DNA from: JANPBY01 sp963851405
GTDB lineage: Bacteria; Actinomycetota; Actinomycetes; DATJPE01
Direction: 5' to 3'
Length of the DNA: 64,000 nucleotides
Assembly: GCA_963851405.1 (NCBI GenBank)
Contig: CAWKPB010000007.1
Coordinates: 434,001-498,000 of the forward strand
Shown here: positions 20,180-29,005 of the stretch, in pieces
Layout: each line of letters begins with the position of its first letter
Position numbering within the stretch: the first letter of the stretch is position 1
Program-made: the position numbers and the translations under genes
Notes under the pieces: generated by a model
What the model saw: the letters and a program-made list of their open reading frames with translations, nothing else
The model's database searches: none
Told to the model about the DNA's origin: nothing

Positions 20180-21178
20180 GTGAGCCTCAGCGGTCCCTTT
20201 GCTGCCGGTATCGGTGACGGCGAGCTCGAGGCCGAGCTCGCCACCGAACTGGCCCAGGTCGAAGCGCTACTCCTCGCCTCGGTGGCCAGTGAGGACCCCT
20301 TCGTCAGTGACGTGGCCAAGCACCTCGTCGACGCCGGCGGCAAGCGCTTCCGCCCTTTGCTGGTCCTGCTCGCCGCCCAGTTCGGCGACCCGGCAAGTCC
20401 AGGGGTGATCCCGGCCGCGGTGGTCGTGGAGCTGACCCATCTCGCGACGCTGTATCACGACGACGTGATGGATGAGGCCCCCCTCCGGCGGGGCGGCCCC
20501 TCGGCCAACGCACGGTGGGACAACACCGTCGCGATCCTCACGGGCGACTTCCTGTTCGCCCGCGCTTCGCACATCTTGGCTGACCTGGGGCCGGAGGCCG
20601 TACGCATCCAGGCGGAGACCTTCGAGCGGCTCGTGGCCGGCCAGATCCACGAGACGATCGGCCCGGTCGAGGGGCAGGATCCGCTCGATCACTACCTGCA
20701 GGTCGTCGCGGACAAGACCGGTTCGCTGATCGCGACCTCGGGTCGCTTTGGGGCGATGCTCTCGGGTGCCGGCGATCAGGTGGCTTCGGTCCTCACCGAG
20801 TTCGGTGAGCGGATCGGGGTGGCCTTCCAGCTGTCCGACGATCTGCTGGACGTGCTCAGCGACTCCGCTGAGTCGGGCAAGACCCCGGGGACGGACTTAC
20901 GGGAGGGCGTCGCGACGCTGCCCGCGCTGCATGTGCGGCGGGCTGCTGCCCCGGAGGACGCCAGGTTGCTCGAGCTGCTCGGCCGGGCCGTGAACGACGA
21001 TGCCGAGCATGCCGAGGCCTTGGCCTTGGTGCGGGCGCACCCGGCGATTGAGCTGGCCAGGGCCGACCTCGCCCAGCTGGCCGCTGAAGCGCGCCGGTTG
21101 TTGGACGCGTTGCCGGACGTCCCCGCTCGACACGCGCTGGCCTCCCTGTGCGATGTGGTCGTGACGCGCACGACGTAG
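20180..21178 (+). CDS. Polyprenyl diphosphate synthase (probable menaquinone side-chain synthase)
   Basis: Trans-isoprenyl diphosphate synthase, 332 residues, that condenses isopentenyl units onto an allylic primer. Both aspartate-rich motifs are present: D94-D95-V-M-D98 (first) and D220-D-L-L-D224 (second). GGKRFRPLLVLLAA binds substrate and LTGDFLFARAS is typical of long-chain enzymes. GTG at 20180 lies 7 bp after nuoN. Location after the men and nuo genes suggests it makes the menaquinone tail; chain length cannot be read with certainty. Confidence 0.9.
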   Translation: MSLSGPFAAGIGDGELEAELATELAQVEALLLASVASEDPFVSDVAKHLVDAGGKRFRPLLVLLAAQFGDPASPGVIPAAVVVELTHLATLYHDDVMDEAPLRRGGPSANARWDNTVAILTGDFLFARASHILADLGPEAVRIQAETFERLVAGQIHETIGPVEGQDPLDHYLQVVADKTGSLIATSGRFGAMLSGAGDQVASVLTEFGERIGVAFQLSDDLLDVLSDSAESGKTPGTDLREGVATLPALHVRRAAAPEDARLLELLGRAVNDDAEHAEALALVRAHPAIELARADLAQLAAEARRLLDALPDVPARHALASLCDVVVTRTT

Positions 21179-21187
21179 GTCGCGTCG

Positions 21188-22090
21188 TCAGGGAATCGCG
21201 ACCGGTATCTCCCGCCCTCTCCGGGCATGCCGGATGCCGTCCACGCTGAAGACCACCAGCGCGACCCAGACCACCGTGAAACCCGCAACACCCACGACGG
21301 TCAACCGCTCACCGAGCACGACCACGCCCAGGGCGAACTGAATGACTGGCGTGATGTATTGCAGAACGCCCAAGGTTGTGAGCGGCACCCGTGGCGCTGC
21401 GGCACCGAACAACAACAGAGGAGTCGCGGTCATGACGCCCACGCCCACCATCAAGACGACGTGGGCGAGACCCTCATGCAAGAAGGCGGCCTCGCCCTGC
21501 GCCTCGAGCCATGAGAGGAACAGCAGCGTCGGGATGATGAGGATGGTGGTCTCGACGGTGAGGCTCTCCACCGCGGGCATTCCTACGACCTTCTTGACGG
21601 CGCCGTAGGTCGCGAACGAGCAAGCCAGCACCAGGCCAACCCACGGCGGTCGGCCGTAGCCGACGGTGAGGACTAATACCGCGACCACACCCAGCCCGAC
21701 CGCCACCCACTGACCGCCGCGCAACCGCTCGCGGAACACCACGATGCCCAGCAGGACGGTGACCAACGGGTTGATGAAGTAGCCGAGAGAGGCTTCCAGC
21801 ACGTGCTCGCTGTTGACCGCCCAGATGTAGACGCCCCAGTTGATCGCAATCACCGTCGCGGCCAACAGGAGGAGCCCCAGGCGGCGCCGGTCGCGCACGA
21901 TGCGGCCGACCCAGGCCCAGCGGCGACGGATCAGCAAGATGAGGCCGAGGAAGACCAGGCTCCACAGCACGCGGTGCCCGAGGATCTCCACGGCACCGGC
22001 CGGCAGGAGAAGCGGGAAGTAGAGGGGAAACAGCCCCCACAGCAGATAGGCGCCGATGCCGTACGCGACCCCCCGGCGTGACTCGCTCAG
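21188..22090 (-). CDS. rarD: RarD-type EamA/DMT transporter
   Basis: Ten-helix drug/metabolite-transporter family protein of ~300 residues. The N-terminus SRRGVAYGIGAYLLWGLFPL and the motif EILGHRVLWSL identify the RarD subgroup; INWGVYIWAVNSEHVLEASLGY follows in two parts. The start is unclear: no ATG, GTG or TTG lies near the expected N-terminus. CTG at 22090-22088 overlaps the korB stop (CTGA) and is the best candidate, unless a base is wrong. As written, the frame runs in from korB because of an upstream frameshift, giving a false KorB-RarD fusion. Substrate unknown. Confidence 0.85.
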   Translation of the reverse strand: MSESRRGVAYGIGAYLLWGLFPLYFPLLLPAGAVEILGHRVLWSLVFLGLILLIRRRWAWVGRIVRDRRRLGLLLLAATVIAINWGVYIWAVNSEHVLEASLGYFINPLVTVLLGIVVFRERLRGGQWVAVGLGVVAVLVLTVGYGRPPWVGLVLACSFATYGAVKKVVGMPAVESLTVETTILIIPTLLFLSWLEAQGEAAFLHEGLAHVVLMVGVGVMTATPLLLFGAAAPRVPLTTLGVLQYITPVIQFALGVVVLGERLTVVGVAGFTVVWVALVVFSVDGIRHARRGREIPVAIP

Positions 22091-23155
22091 TCGATGACCC
22101 AGGTGTCCTGGCCGGCGAGCAGGGTCGCGAGGTCGCCGGGGCCCTGCTGCTCGCGCACGTCGGCGAGCTGGGCGCTCACCTGGCGGTCGTAGGCGGGCCG
22201 CGACGACATCGCGGAAGACGCCGATCGGTGAGTGGTTGAGCGAGGTGATGTCAGCGAGTCGTGACAGCGCGAACGCGGTCGAGGGATCGGTGGCGTGCGC
22301 GTCGTGGACCAGGAGTGTGGCGGGGTCGACCGATTCGACGTCGACGACCTCGAGGCTGCCGTCGCCGCTTTGCACCAGCCCGTGGCACCCATCGATACCG
22401 AAGCGCATCGGCTCGTCCTGCTCGAGGCGGATGACCGACTCCTCGCGGGAGTCGTTGTCCTTGAGCAGCTCGAAGGCGCCGTCGTTGAAGATGTTGCAGT
22501 TCTGATAGATCTCGACCAGCGCCGTGCCTTCGTGCGCGGCGGCCGCGCGGAGCACGCCGGTCAGGTGCTTGCGGTCCGAGTCGATGGTGCGGGCGACGAA
22601 GCTGGCCTCAGCGCCGAGCGCGAGGGACACCGGGTTGAACGGCGCGTCGAGCGACCCCATGGGGGTGGACTTCGTGATCTTCCCCTGCTCTGAGGTCGGG
22701 GAGTACTGGCCCTTGGTTAGGCCGTAGATCCGGTTGTTGAACAACAGGATCTTGAGGTTGACGTTGCGACGCAGCGCGTGGATGAGGTGGTTGCCACCGA
22801 TGGACAGCGCATCGCCGTCGCCGGTCACCACCCAGACCGAGAGGTCCTGGCGAGCCGTGGCGAGGCCGGTCGCGATGGCCGGGGCGCGGCCGTGGATCGA
22901 GTGCATGCCGTAGGTGTTCATGTAGTACGGGAATCGGGAGGAGCACCCGATGCCGGAGACGAAGACGATGTTCTCGCGCCTGACGCCTAGCTCGGGCATG
23001 AAGCCCTGGACCGCGGCGAGGATCGCGTAGTCACCACAGCCAGGGCACCAGCGCACCTCCTGGTCGGTCTTGAAGTCTTTGGCGGTCTGCGCCTCATCGG
23101 TGCGCGGGACGTCACCCAGGCCGGGGAACCCCAGCGACACACTCGTGTCAGACAC
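22087..23155 (-). CDS. korB: 2-oxoacid:ferredoxin oxidoreductase subunit beta (one-base insertion near 3' end)
   Basis: Thiamine-diphosphate-binding subunit that with KorA oxidises 2-oxoglutarate (or another 2-oxoacid) and reduces ferredoxin. WCPGCGDYAILAAVQ near the N-terminus and the ThDP motif TGDGDALSIGGNHLIHALRR with LLFNNRIYGLTKGQYSPTS are present. An extra base near 22199-22205 shifts the frame; removing it restores VVRPAYDRQVSAQL and an ending DTWVID with TGA at 22087-22089. Corrected length ~355 residues. The start overlaps the end of korA by 8 bp. Confidence 0.9.
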
Positions 23156-25010
23156 TCGCGATCACGTCCTCGATGACTCCTTCGAGTTCTTCGGCCTTGA
23201 ACGGCAGACCGCGAACCTGGTTGTAGGCGATCGCGTCCACCAGATAGCGGCCCCGGATGAGCAGGGCCAGCTGGCCGAGGTTCATCTCCGGGATGAGCAC
23301 CCGGTCGTAGCGGCGGAGCACCTCTTCGGTGTTGGCCGGGAACGGGTTGAGGTGTCGTAGATGGGCCTGGGCCACGAAGCCGCCCTTGCGCCGAATTCGG
23401 CGGCAGGCGGCTCCGATCGGGCCGTACGTCGAGCCCCAACCGAGGACGAGGACCCGGGCGGACTCCGACGGGTCGTCGACCTCGAGCGGGGCGATACTCG
23501 CGGCGATGCCATCGACCTTCGCCTGTCGAGTGCGAACCATCAGGTCGTGGTTGGCCGCGTCATAGGAGATGACACCCGAGCCGTCCGCCTTCTCGATCCC
23601 TCCGATGCGGTGCTCGAGGTCAGGGGTGCCGGGGATCGCCCAGGGGCGAGCCAGCGTCTCGGGATCCCTCAGGTAGGGCCAGAACTCGTCCTGGCCCTTG
23701 GCGTTGACGTGGTTGGTCTCGGTGGCGAACTCCACCCGGAGGTCGGGTAGGTCGGCGACGTCGGGGATCCGCCATGGCTCGGAACCGTTGGCGAGATAAC
23801 CATCGGAGAGCAGGAACACCGGGGTCCGGTAGGTGAGGGCGATCCGGCAGGCTTCGATGGCGGCATCGAAGCAGTCGCCGGGGGACTGCGGCGCCACGAT
23901 GGGGACCGGTGCCTCGCCGTTGCGCCCGAACATCGCCATCAGCAGATCGGACTGCTCGGTCTTGGTGGGAAGCCCCGTCGACGGACCGCCACGCTGGACG
24001 TCAACCACGACCAGCGGCAACTCGAGGGAGACCGCGAGGCCGATGGTCTCGGACTTCAGGGCGATCCCGGGGCCGGACGTGGTCGTCACGCCGAGGGCGC
24101 CACCAAACGATGCGCCCAGTGCGGCGCCGATCCCGGCGATCTCATCCTCGGCTTGAAAGGTCTTGATACCGAAGTTCTTGTGCCTGGAAAGCTCGTGCAG
24201 GATGTCCGAGGCGGGCGTGATCGGGTACGCCCCGAGGAACATCGGCAGGTCGCTGCACTGCGCAGCCGCGATCAGCCCGTACGACAGAGCCAGGTTGCCG
24301 CTCATGTTGCGGTAGGTCCCCGGCACCATCGCGGCCGGCTTGATCTCGTAGGAGACCGAGAAGTCCTCGGTGGTGTCTCCGAAGTTGTAGCCGGCGCGGA
24401 ACGCGGCGAGGTTGGCTTCGAGGATGTCCGGCTTGCGACCGAACTTCTGTTCCAGGAAACGCACGGTGCCATCGGTCGGCCGGTTGTAGAGCCAGGACAG
24501 CAGTCCGAGCGCGTACATGTTCTTGGCTCGTTCCGCCTCTTTCTTGCTGACCGCCATGCCCTTGAGCGCCTCGACGGTTTGGGACGTCAAGGCAATCGGG
24601 TGGACGTTGTAGCCGTCGAGCGAACCGTCGTCCAGAGGACTGCCTGCGTAGCCGACCTTGGTCAGAGCGCGGGGGGTGAACTCGTCGGTGTTGACGATCA
24701 GGTCGGCGCCGCGCGGGAGGTCGGCGAGGTTGGCCATCAGGGCCGCGGGATTCATGGCCACGAGCACGGTCGGGGCATCGCCCGGCGTCATGATGTCGTG
24801 ATCGGCGAAGTGCAACTGGAACGCGCTGACCCCGGGCAGGGTGCCTGCTGGGGCGCGGATCTCGGCCGGGAAGTCGGGCAGCGTCGACAGGTCGTTGCCG
24901 AACGAGGCCGTTTCGGAGGTAAAGCGGTCTCCGGTGAGCTGCATTCCGTCGCCGGAGTCGCCAGCGAAACGGATGATGACACGATCAAGTCGGACGACCT
25001 GCTTGGCCAC
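23148..25010 (-). CDS. korA: 2-oxoacid:ferredoxin oxidoreductase subunit alpha (gamma-alpha fused)
   Basis: 620-residue fused gamma-alpha subunit of the ferredoxin-dependent 2-oxoacid oxidoreductase family, as in mycobacterial KorA. The N-terminal gamma part begins IIRFAGDSGDGMQLTGDRF; the alpha part contains FLGAYPITPASDILHELSRH, ETIGLAVSLELPLVVVDVQR and GGPSTGLPTKTEQSDLL. It feeds electrons into ferredoxin and can bypass NAD-linked 2-oxoglutarate dehydrogenase. It is divergent from the orphan NuoB-like operon, 119 bp apart. Substrate assigned from family resemblance. Confidence 0.92.
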   Translation of the reverse strand: MAKQVVRLDRVIIRFAGDSGDGMQLTGDRFTSETASFGNDLSTLPDFPAEIRAPAGTLPGVSAFQLHFADHDIMTPGDAPTVLVAMNPAALMANLADLPRGADLIVNTDEFTPRALTKVGYAGSPLDDGSLDGYNVHPIALTSQTVEALKGMAVSKKEAERAKNMYALGLLSWLYNRPTDGTVRFLEQKFGRKPDILEANLAAFRAGYNFGDTTEDFSVSYEIKPAAMVPGTYRNMSGNLALSYGLIAAAQCSDLPMFLGAYPITPASDILHELSRHKNFGIKTFQAEDEIAGIGAALGASFGGALGVTTTSGPGIALKSETIGLAVSLELPLVVVDVQRGGPSTGLPTKTEQSDLLMAMFGRNGEAPVPIVAPQSPGDCFDAAIEACRIALTYRTPVFLLSDGYLANGSEPWRIPDVADLPDLRVEFATETNHVNAKGQDEFWPYLRDPETLARPWAIPGTPDLEHRIGGIEKADGSGVISYDAANHDLMVRTRQAKVDGIAASIAPLEVDDPSESARVLVLGWGSTYGPIGAACRRIRRKGGFVAQAHLRHLNPFPANTEEVLRRYDRVLIPEMNLGQLALLIRGRYLVDAIAYNQVRGLPFKAEELEGVIEDVIASV

Positions 25011-25129
25011 GCGTCCATCCTAGGTGAGGCGGGTGATGCTGCACGCCGAGGGTCACTCGACGAGCGTTCCGTCAGACAGAACGATGTTCCAATTCTACGT
25101 CAGGGTTCGCCATCGTCCACTATGGACCC

Positions 25130-25567
25130 GTGCCGACCCTCGACCCGCGTCCCACGCCGACGATGGTCACGGCTGCGGGGGATCGGCTGTGGCTGATCGA
25201 TGTGGGCCTCGCCTGCTGCGCGGTCGAGGTCGGCGCCGCGACGGCCGGACCCCACCCGCTGCTGAGTCGCGCCGAGATCGTGCCCTCCCTCGGCGGCGTC
25301 GACGTGCTGATCGTCTCAGGCACGGTGACCGACGTCATGGCGGGCGCGGTTCGGCGCTTGCACGAGCGATTGCCGTCCCCGTCCTACGTCGTCTCCTTCG
25401 GCGCCTGCTCCAACTCCGGCGGGCCGTACTGGGACTCCTATTGCGTGACCAAGGGCGTCGATCAGTTGATCCCGGTCGATGTCTACGTGCCTGGGTGTCC
25501 GCCTCGCCCCGAGGCCCTGGTGGATGCCCTTGAGGTCTTGGCCTCCAGGTTGGCCGCCGCGTCATGA
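25130..25567 (+). CDS. Orphan NuoB-like [4Fe-4S] protein
   Basis: A 145-residue relative of NuoB/hydrogenase small subunit. DVGLACCAVEVGAATAG aligns with the nuoB cysteine pair, FGACSNSGG and VPGCPPRPEALVDAL supply the other two ligands, so an N2-like cluster can form. It lacks the N-terminal and C-terminal extensions of the main NuoB. GTG at 25130; the stop overlaps the next gene (ATGA). It heads a compact four-gene operon with NuoC-like, NuoI-like and htpX genes, opposite korAB. No matching NuoD or membrane subunits occur here. Role unknown; possibly a ferredoxin-linked electron module. Confidence 0.85.
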   Translation: MPTLDPRPTPTMVTAAGDRLWLIDVGLACCAVEVGAATAGPHPLLSRAEIVPSLGGVDVLIVSGTVTDVMAGAVRRLHERLPSPSYVVSFGACSNSGGPYWDSYCVTKGVDQLIPVDVYVPGCPPRPEALVDALEVLASRLAAAS

Positions 25568-26142
25568 CGGCCCCGGGTGACCTCGGCCGCCGACTCGTCG
25601 ACCTCCTGGGCGCCCCTGCCTCGGTGACCGAGGCGTACGGCGACGTGCACGTCGACGTCGACGCCGCGCGCTGGGTCACGGCCATGACGGCGGCCCGCGA
25701 CGACCTGAGGTTGACCTTCTTGGACTGGCTGTCTGCCTATTGGGTGCCGCCGGTCTCAGGAACACCACGTGAGTTGGCCGTCGTGGCGCACGTCGCCGCT
25801 GATGCCCCCGGCGCTCGCCTGCTGGTCCGCACGCGTGTCGACACCGAGGACCCGAGCGTGCCGCCGAGCCTCCCGACCCTGACGGCGCTGTGGCCCGGTG
25901 CGGCCTGGCATGAGCGCGAGACCTGGGAGATGTTCGGCCTGGACTTCGCGGGGCATCCCGACCTTCGACCCCTGCTGCTTCAGCCCGAGTTCGACGGGCG
26001 CCCGCTCCGCAAGGACTTCGTGCTCGCCTCGCGGGTCGTTCGTGACTGGCCCGGCGCCAAGGACCCCGCGGAAACGCCCGGGCGGCCACGACGCCGGCCA
26101 CCGTTGCCCCCGGGTGTCCCCTCCGACTGGGGCCAGAAGTGA
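25564..26142 (+). CDS. Orphan NuoC-like protein
   Basis: A 192-residue protein with the 30-kDa complex I signature in altered form: HERETWEMFGLDFAGHPDL, followed by RPLRKDFVL. The N-terminal domain is shorter than in the main nuoC. The C-terminal ~30 residues are Pro/Arg-rich. It overlaps both neighbours by 4 bp, so it is probably translated with them. Without a NuoD partner in the cluster, it may join an existing complex or form a small soluble one; this is inference. Confidence 0.82.
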   Translation: MTAPGDLGRRLVDLLGAPASVTEAYGDVHVDVDAARWVTAMTAARDDLRLTFLDWLSAYWVPPVSGTPRELAVVAHVAADAPGARLLVRTRVDTEDPSVPPSLPTLTALWPGAAWHERETWEMFGLDFAGHPDLRPLLLQPEFDGRPLRKDFVLASRVVRDWPGAKDPAETPGRPRRRPPLPPGVPSDWGQK

Positions 26143-26546
26143 GCGGCTCACCACCGAGGGCCAGCCGAGGGGTCATCGCGCTGAAGGCCGAAGCGTGCAC
26201 CGTGTGCATGCTCTGCGCCCGCGAGTGCCCGGATTGGTGCTTGTTCATTGACTCGCACCAAGAAACCCAGGAGCCGGTCGGTGGCGGTCGCGCGCGGCAG
26301 ACGTACGTTCTCGACCGGTTCGCCATCGACTTCTCGCTGTGCATGTACTGCGGGATCTGCGTCGAGGTGTGTCCGTTCGACGCGTTGTTCTGGTCGCCGG
26401 AGTACCGCTACGCGGCGCAGGGTTTGGCCGAGTTGCTGCACGAGGCCGAGCGGTTGGACGGCTGGTTGGCTACCGTTCCTGACAGCGATCACCAGGCAGA
26501 CGACCAAGCTGACAACCGGGCAGCCGAGGGAGCAGGCACGACGTGA
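26139..26546 (+). CDS. Orphan NuoI-like 2x[4Fe-4S] ferredoxin
   Basis: A 135-residue protein with two complete 4Fe-4S motifs, CTVCMLCARECPDWCLF and CMYCGICVEVCPFDALFW, separated by ~45 residues. It resembles NuoI but lacks the N-terminal membrane-associated helix. GTG start at 26139 overlaps the NuoC-like stop. The C-terminal ~35 residues are acidic and Asp/Gln-rich. It could accept electrons from ferredoxin reduced by KorAB encoded next door; not demonstrated. Confidence 0.83.
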   Translation: MSGSPPRASRGVIALKAEACTVCMLCARECPDWCLFIDSHQETQEPVGGGRARQTYVLDRFAIDFSLCMYCGICVEVCPFDALFWSPEYRYAAQGLAELLHEAERLDGWLATVPDSDHQADDQADNRAAEGAGTT

Positions 26547-27415
26547 ACACCAATGGGATGAAGACCGCGGTCCTGCTGGCGTCGCTGGCTGCGCTCGTGA
26601 TGGGCGTGGGCTACTGGGTGTTTGGCATCGGCGGTCTGGTTCTTGGATTCGTGGTCGCCCTGGGCATGAACGGGTATGCCTACTTCAACAGCGCGAAACT
26701 GGCCCTGCGCTCGATGCATGCCTACCCGGTGACGGCCAGGGACCAACCGGCGCTGTACCGGATCGTCCACGAACTGGCGCAGGCTCAGGGAAAGCCCATG
26801 CCGGCGCTGTACGTCTCACCGACCGAGGCACCCAACGCCTTTGCGACGGGTCGCAGCCCCGAGCACGCGGCCGTCTGCGCGACTCAAGGGATCTTGGACC
26901 TGCTCGATGAGCGGGAGCTGCGCGGAGTGCTCGGACACGAGTTGGCCCACGTCTACAACCGCGACATCCTCATCGCGTCGGTCGCAGCGACGTTGGCCAG
27001 CATGATCATGTTCGATGGCTTACCTCGCGTACTTCATCCCGATGGGTGGCAACAACAACCGCGGTGGCAATCCGTTCGCCGTCTTGCTGTTCGCCATCCT
27101 CGGGCCGGTCGCGGCCTCGCTCATCCAGTTCGCGCTCAGCCGGTCTCGCGAGTACCAAGCCGATGAGTCCGGTGCGACGATCACCCGTGACCCCCTCGGC
27201 CTGGCCAGCGCGCTGCGCAAGCTCGAGGCGGGCACCGCCGCCCGGCCCTTGCGACCGGAGCCCGCGGTGCAGCAGACCAGCGCGATGATGATCGCGAACC
27301 CGTTCCGCGCGGCGCGACGTACGGCAGTTGGTTCGCCACCCACCCGCCGATGGCCGAGCGGATCGCCCGGCTCGAGTCCATGGCTTCCGGCGGCTACCGA
27401 CCGGACGCCGGCTGA
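26543..27415 (+). pseudogene. htpX: HtpX-type membrane metalloprotease, interrupted by two compensating indels
   Basis: Membrane zinc protease of the M48B family, which degrades damaged membrane proteins. Two N-terminal helices (~8-45), the active-site motif H132-E-L-A-H136 and the later glutamate region SREYQADESGA are present. Two frame jumps occur: an extra base near 27014 and a missing base near 27308-27318. Corrected, the protein has ~290 residues and ends MAERIARLESM...YRPDAG. The GTG start overlaps the NuoI-like stop by 4 bp. Sequence error is the likely cause. Its coupling to electron-transfer genes is unusual. Confidence 0.85.
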
Positions 27416-27444
27416 GCGCCGATCTCAGAACGAAGGAGCCCGCT

Positions 27445-27999
27445 ATGAGCACGCTGACCGATCGACCGAACACCGCTCTCGTCGTGATCGACGTGCAGAA
27501 CGGGGTCGTGGGGGAGGCCTACGAGCGAGACCGGGTCGTCGCAAACATCAACACGTTGGTGGATCGGGCGCGCGGCGAAGGTGTCCCTGTGGTGTGGGTC
27601 CAGCACTCCGACAACGGTCTGAAGCAGGGCAGCGCTGCGTGGGAGATCGTGCCCGAGCTGACCCCACAAGCATCCGAGCCTGTCGTGCACAAAACCTTCG
27701 GAGATTCCTTCGAAGCCACCGACCTCGAGGAACGGCTCGCGACCGCAGGGGTTGGGCGACTAGTCGTCACCGGGGCGCAGACCGACATGTGCGTTCGGTC
27801 CACGATCCACGGTGGCCTAGTACGCGGCTACGACGTGACGCTAGTTGGGGACGCACACACGACTGAGGACCTGACCGAGTGGGGTGCTCCGCCGCCCGAG
27901 CAGGTGATCTCCCACACCAACATGTACTGGGACGGTCAGTCGGCACCCGGTCGTAGGGCTGGCGTGGGAGTCGACGCAGGACGTGTCGTTCAGCGGTAG
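27445..27999 (+). CDS. Isochorismatase-family cysteine hydrolase
   Basis: A 184-residue member of the isochorismatase/nicotinamidase-like fold. ALVVIDVQNGVVG near residues 11-23 supplies the catalytic Asp, and VTGAQTDMCVRSTIHGGL near 107-124 the nucleophilic Cys region with the cis-peptide. Lys in VHKTFGDSF completes the triad. AGGAG-type ribosome site (GAAGGAG) precedes ATG at 27445. Its end overlaps yajQ tail-to-tail by 10 bp. Real substrate unknown; not necessarily isochorismate despite menF in the window. Confidence 0.88.
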   Translation: MSTLTDRPNTALVVIDVQNGVVGEAYERDRVVANINTLVDRARGEGVPVVWVQHSDNGLKQGSAAWEIVPELTPQASEPVVHKTFGDSFEATDLEERLATAGVGRLVVTGAQTDMCVRSTIHGGLVRGYDVTLVGDAHTTEDLTEWGAPPPEQVISHTNMYWDGQSAPGRRAGVGVDAGRVVQR

Positions 28000-28480
28000 T
28001 TGACGAACTGAACGGCGAAGTCCAGGTCCTCGCCCTTGACCAGGGCGATGACCTCCTGGAGATCGTCGCGGCTCTTCGAGGAGACCCGCAGCTCGTCGCC
28101 TTCGACCCGGACCTTGATGCTGCTGCGGCCCCTCGTCGCGGATCAGCTTGCCCACCTTCTTGGCGTTCTCCTGAGAGATGCCTTCGGTGATGGTGGCAGT
28201 CAGCACGAACTCCTTGCCCGAGGGCTTGGCCTCGCCGGCCTCGAGCGACTTGAGCGAGATCCCGCGCTTGACCAGCTTGGACTGGAAGACGTCGAGAATG
28301 GCCTTCACGCGCTCTTCGGAGTTGGCCTTCATGACGATGGACTCGCCGGACCATTCGATCGACGCGCCCACGTTCTTGAAGTCGTAGCGCTGGTGGATCT
28401 CCTTGGCCGCTTGGTTCAGCGCATTGTCCACCTCCTGCCGGTCGACCTTGCTCACGATGTCGAAAGCTGCTGTCAGCCAT
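27990..28480 (-). pseudogene. yajQ: YajQ family nucleotide-binding protein, two one-base insertions
   Basis: UPF0234/YajQ proteins bind nucleotides including cyclic di-GMP in some bacteria. The frame starts MADSSF at ATG 28480-28478; an extra base in the A run 28463-28465 must be removed to continue DIVSKVDRQEVDNALNQA. A second extra base near 28129-28132 is removed to reach IKVRVEGDELRVSSKSRDDL and the ending LDFAVQFVNYR. Corrected length is 162 residues, normal for the family. Sequence error is likely. Immediately upstream of tRNA-Tyr on the other strand. Confidence 0.88.
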
Positions 28481-28570
28481 CGATGGTCCTTTCCGGGGGC
28501 CGGATGCGGGCGGGAGGGTCCGCTGGTCTGCTGGGGTATTCTGGCGCGCGCCGTCCTTCGGGGCGGCACT

Positions 28571-28652
28571 GGCAGGTTGCCCGAGTGGCCAAAGGGAGCG
28601 GACTGTAAATCCGCCGGCTCAGCCTACGTTGGTTCGAACCCAACACCTGCCA
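28571..28652 (+). tRNA. tRNA-Tyr (anticodon GTA)
   Basis: Class II tRNA of 82 nt. Acceptor GGCAGGT pairs with ACCTGCC at 28645-28651, discriminator A28652; anticodon loop CTGTAAA gives GTA; a long variable arm and the T-loop GGTTCGAACC are present. CCA is not encoded. A TATTCT hexamer at 28537-28542 may be the -10 box. Confidence 0.95.
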
Positions 28653-28736
28653 CCATCGACGATCAGCTCGGCCTCGGGGCGCGCAGCGAGGCCGCGCAGC
28701 GCGTACCGAACCTTGTGTACGCTTTGCGGGCTGCCC

Positions 28737-28809
28737 GCCCCTTTAGCTCAGTCGGCAGAGCGTCTCCATGGTAAGGAGAAGGTCTACGGTTCGATTCCGT
28801 AAAGGGGCT
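28737..28809 (+). tRNA. tRNA-Thr (anticodon GGT)
   Basis: 73-nt cloverleaf: acceptor GCCCCTT with AAGGGGC at 28802-28808, D-arm AGCTCAGTCGGCAGAGC, anticodon stem TCTCC/GGAGA around loop ATGGTAA (GGT), T-loop GGTTCGATTCC. Discriminator T; no encoded CCA. Part of a Tyr-Thr-Met tRNA group. Confidence 0.95.
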
Positions 28810-28842
28810 CAAAGGTTTCGTCCTTCGGGGCGGGGCCGTCGC

Positions 28843-28916
28843 GGCGGAGTAGCTCAGCCAGGTAGAGCAAGCGGCTCATAATCGCTGTGTCGCCGGTTCA
28901 AGTCCGGCCTCCGCTA
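28843..28916 (+). tRNA. tRNA-Met (anticodon CAT, elongator)
   Basis: 74-nt cloverleaf: acceptor GGCGGAG with CTCCGCT (G-T at the first pair), D-arm AGCTCAGCCAGGTAGAGC, anticodon loop CTCATAA, T-arm CCGGTTCAAGTCCGG. The first base pair and lack of three G-C pairs in the anticodon stem indicate the elongator rather than initiator form. Confidence 0.94.
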
Positions 28917-29005
28917 CGTGTTGACCGCCGCTCCCGCGGATTTCCGCGGCGCGGCGGTCACCCGTTACCCTCTGGTCATCCCATTTCGAAAGTTGAGGCA
29001 CTCCC

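Noticed and set aside
21188..23155. A 655-residue KorB-RarD fusion protein
   Set aside because: The middle ~35 residues are Arg/Pro-rich out-of-frame sequence; removing one base restores normal ends for both proteins.
25130..26546. Part of a complete second complex I or a group 4 [NiFe] hydrogenase
   Set aside because: No large subunit with NiFe ligands, no NuoD and no membrane antiporter genes occur next to the trio.
27445..27999. EntB-type isochorismatase working with menF
   Set aside because: It has only the general cysteine-hydrolase fold, is 25 kb from menF and has no aryl-carrier domain or siderophore genes nearby.
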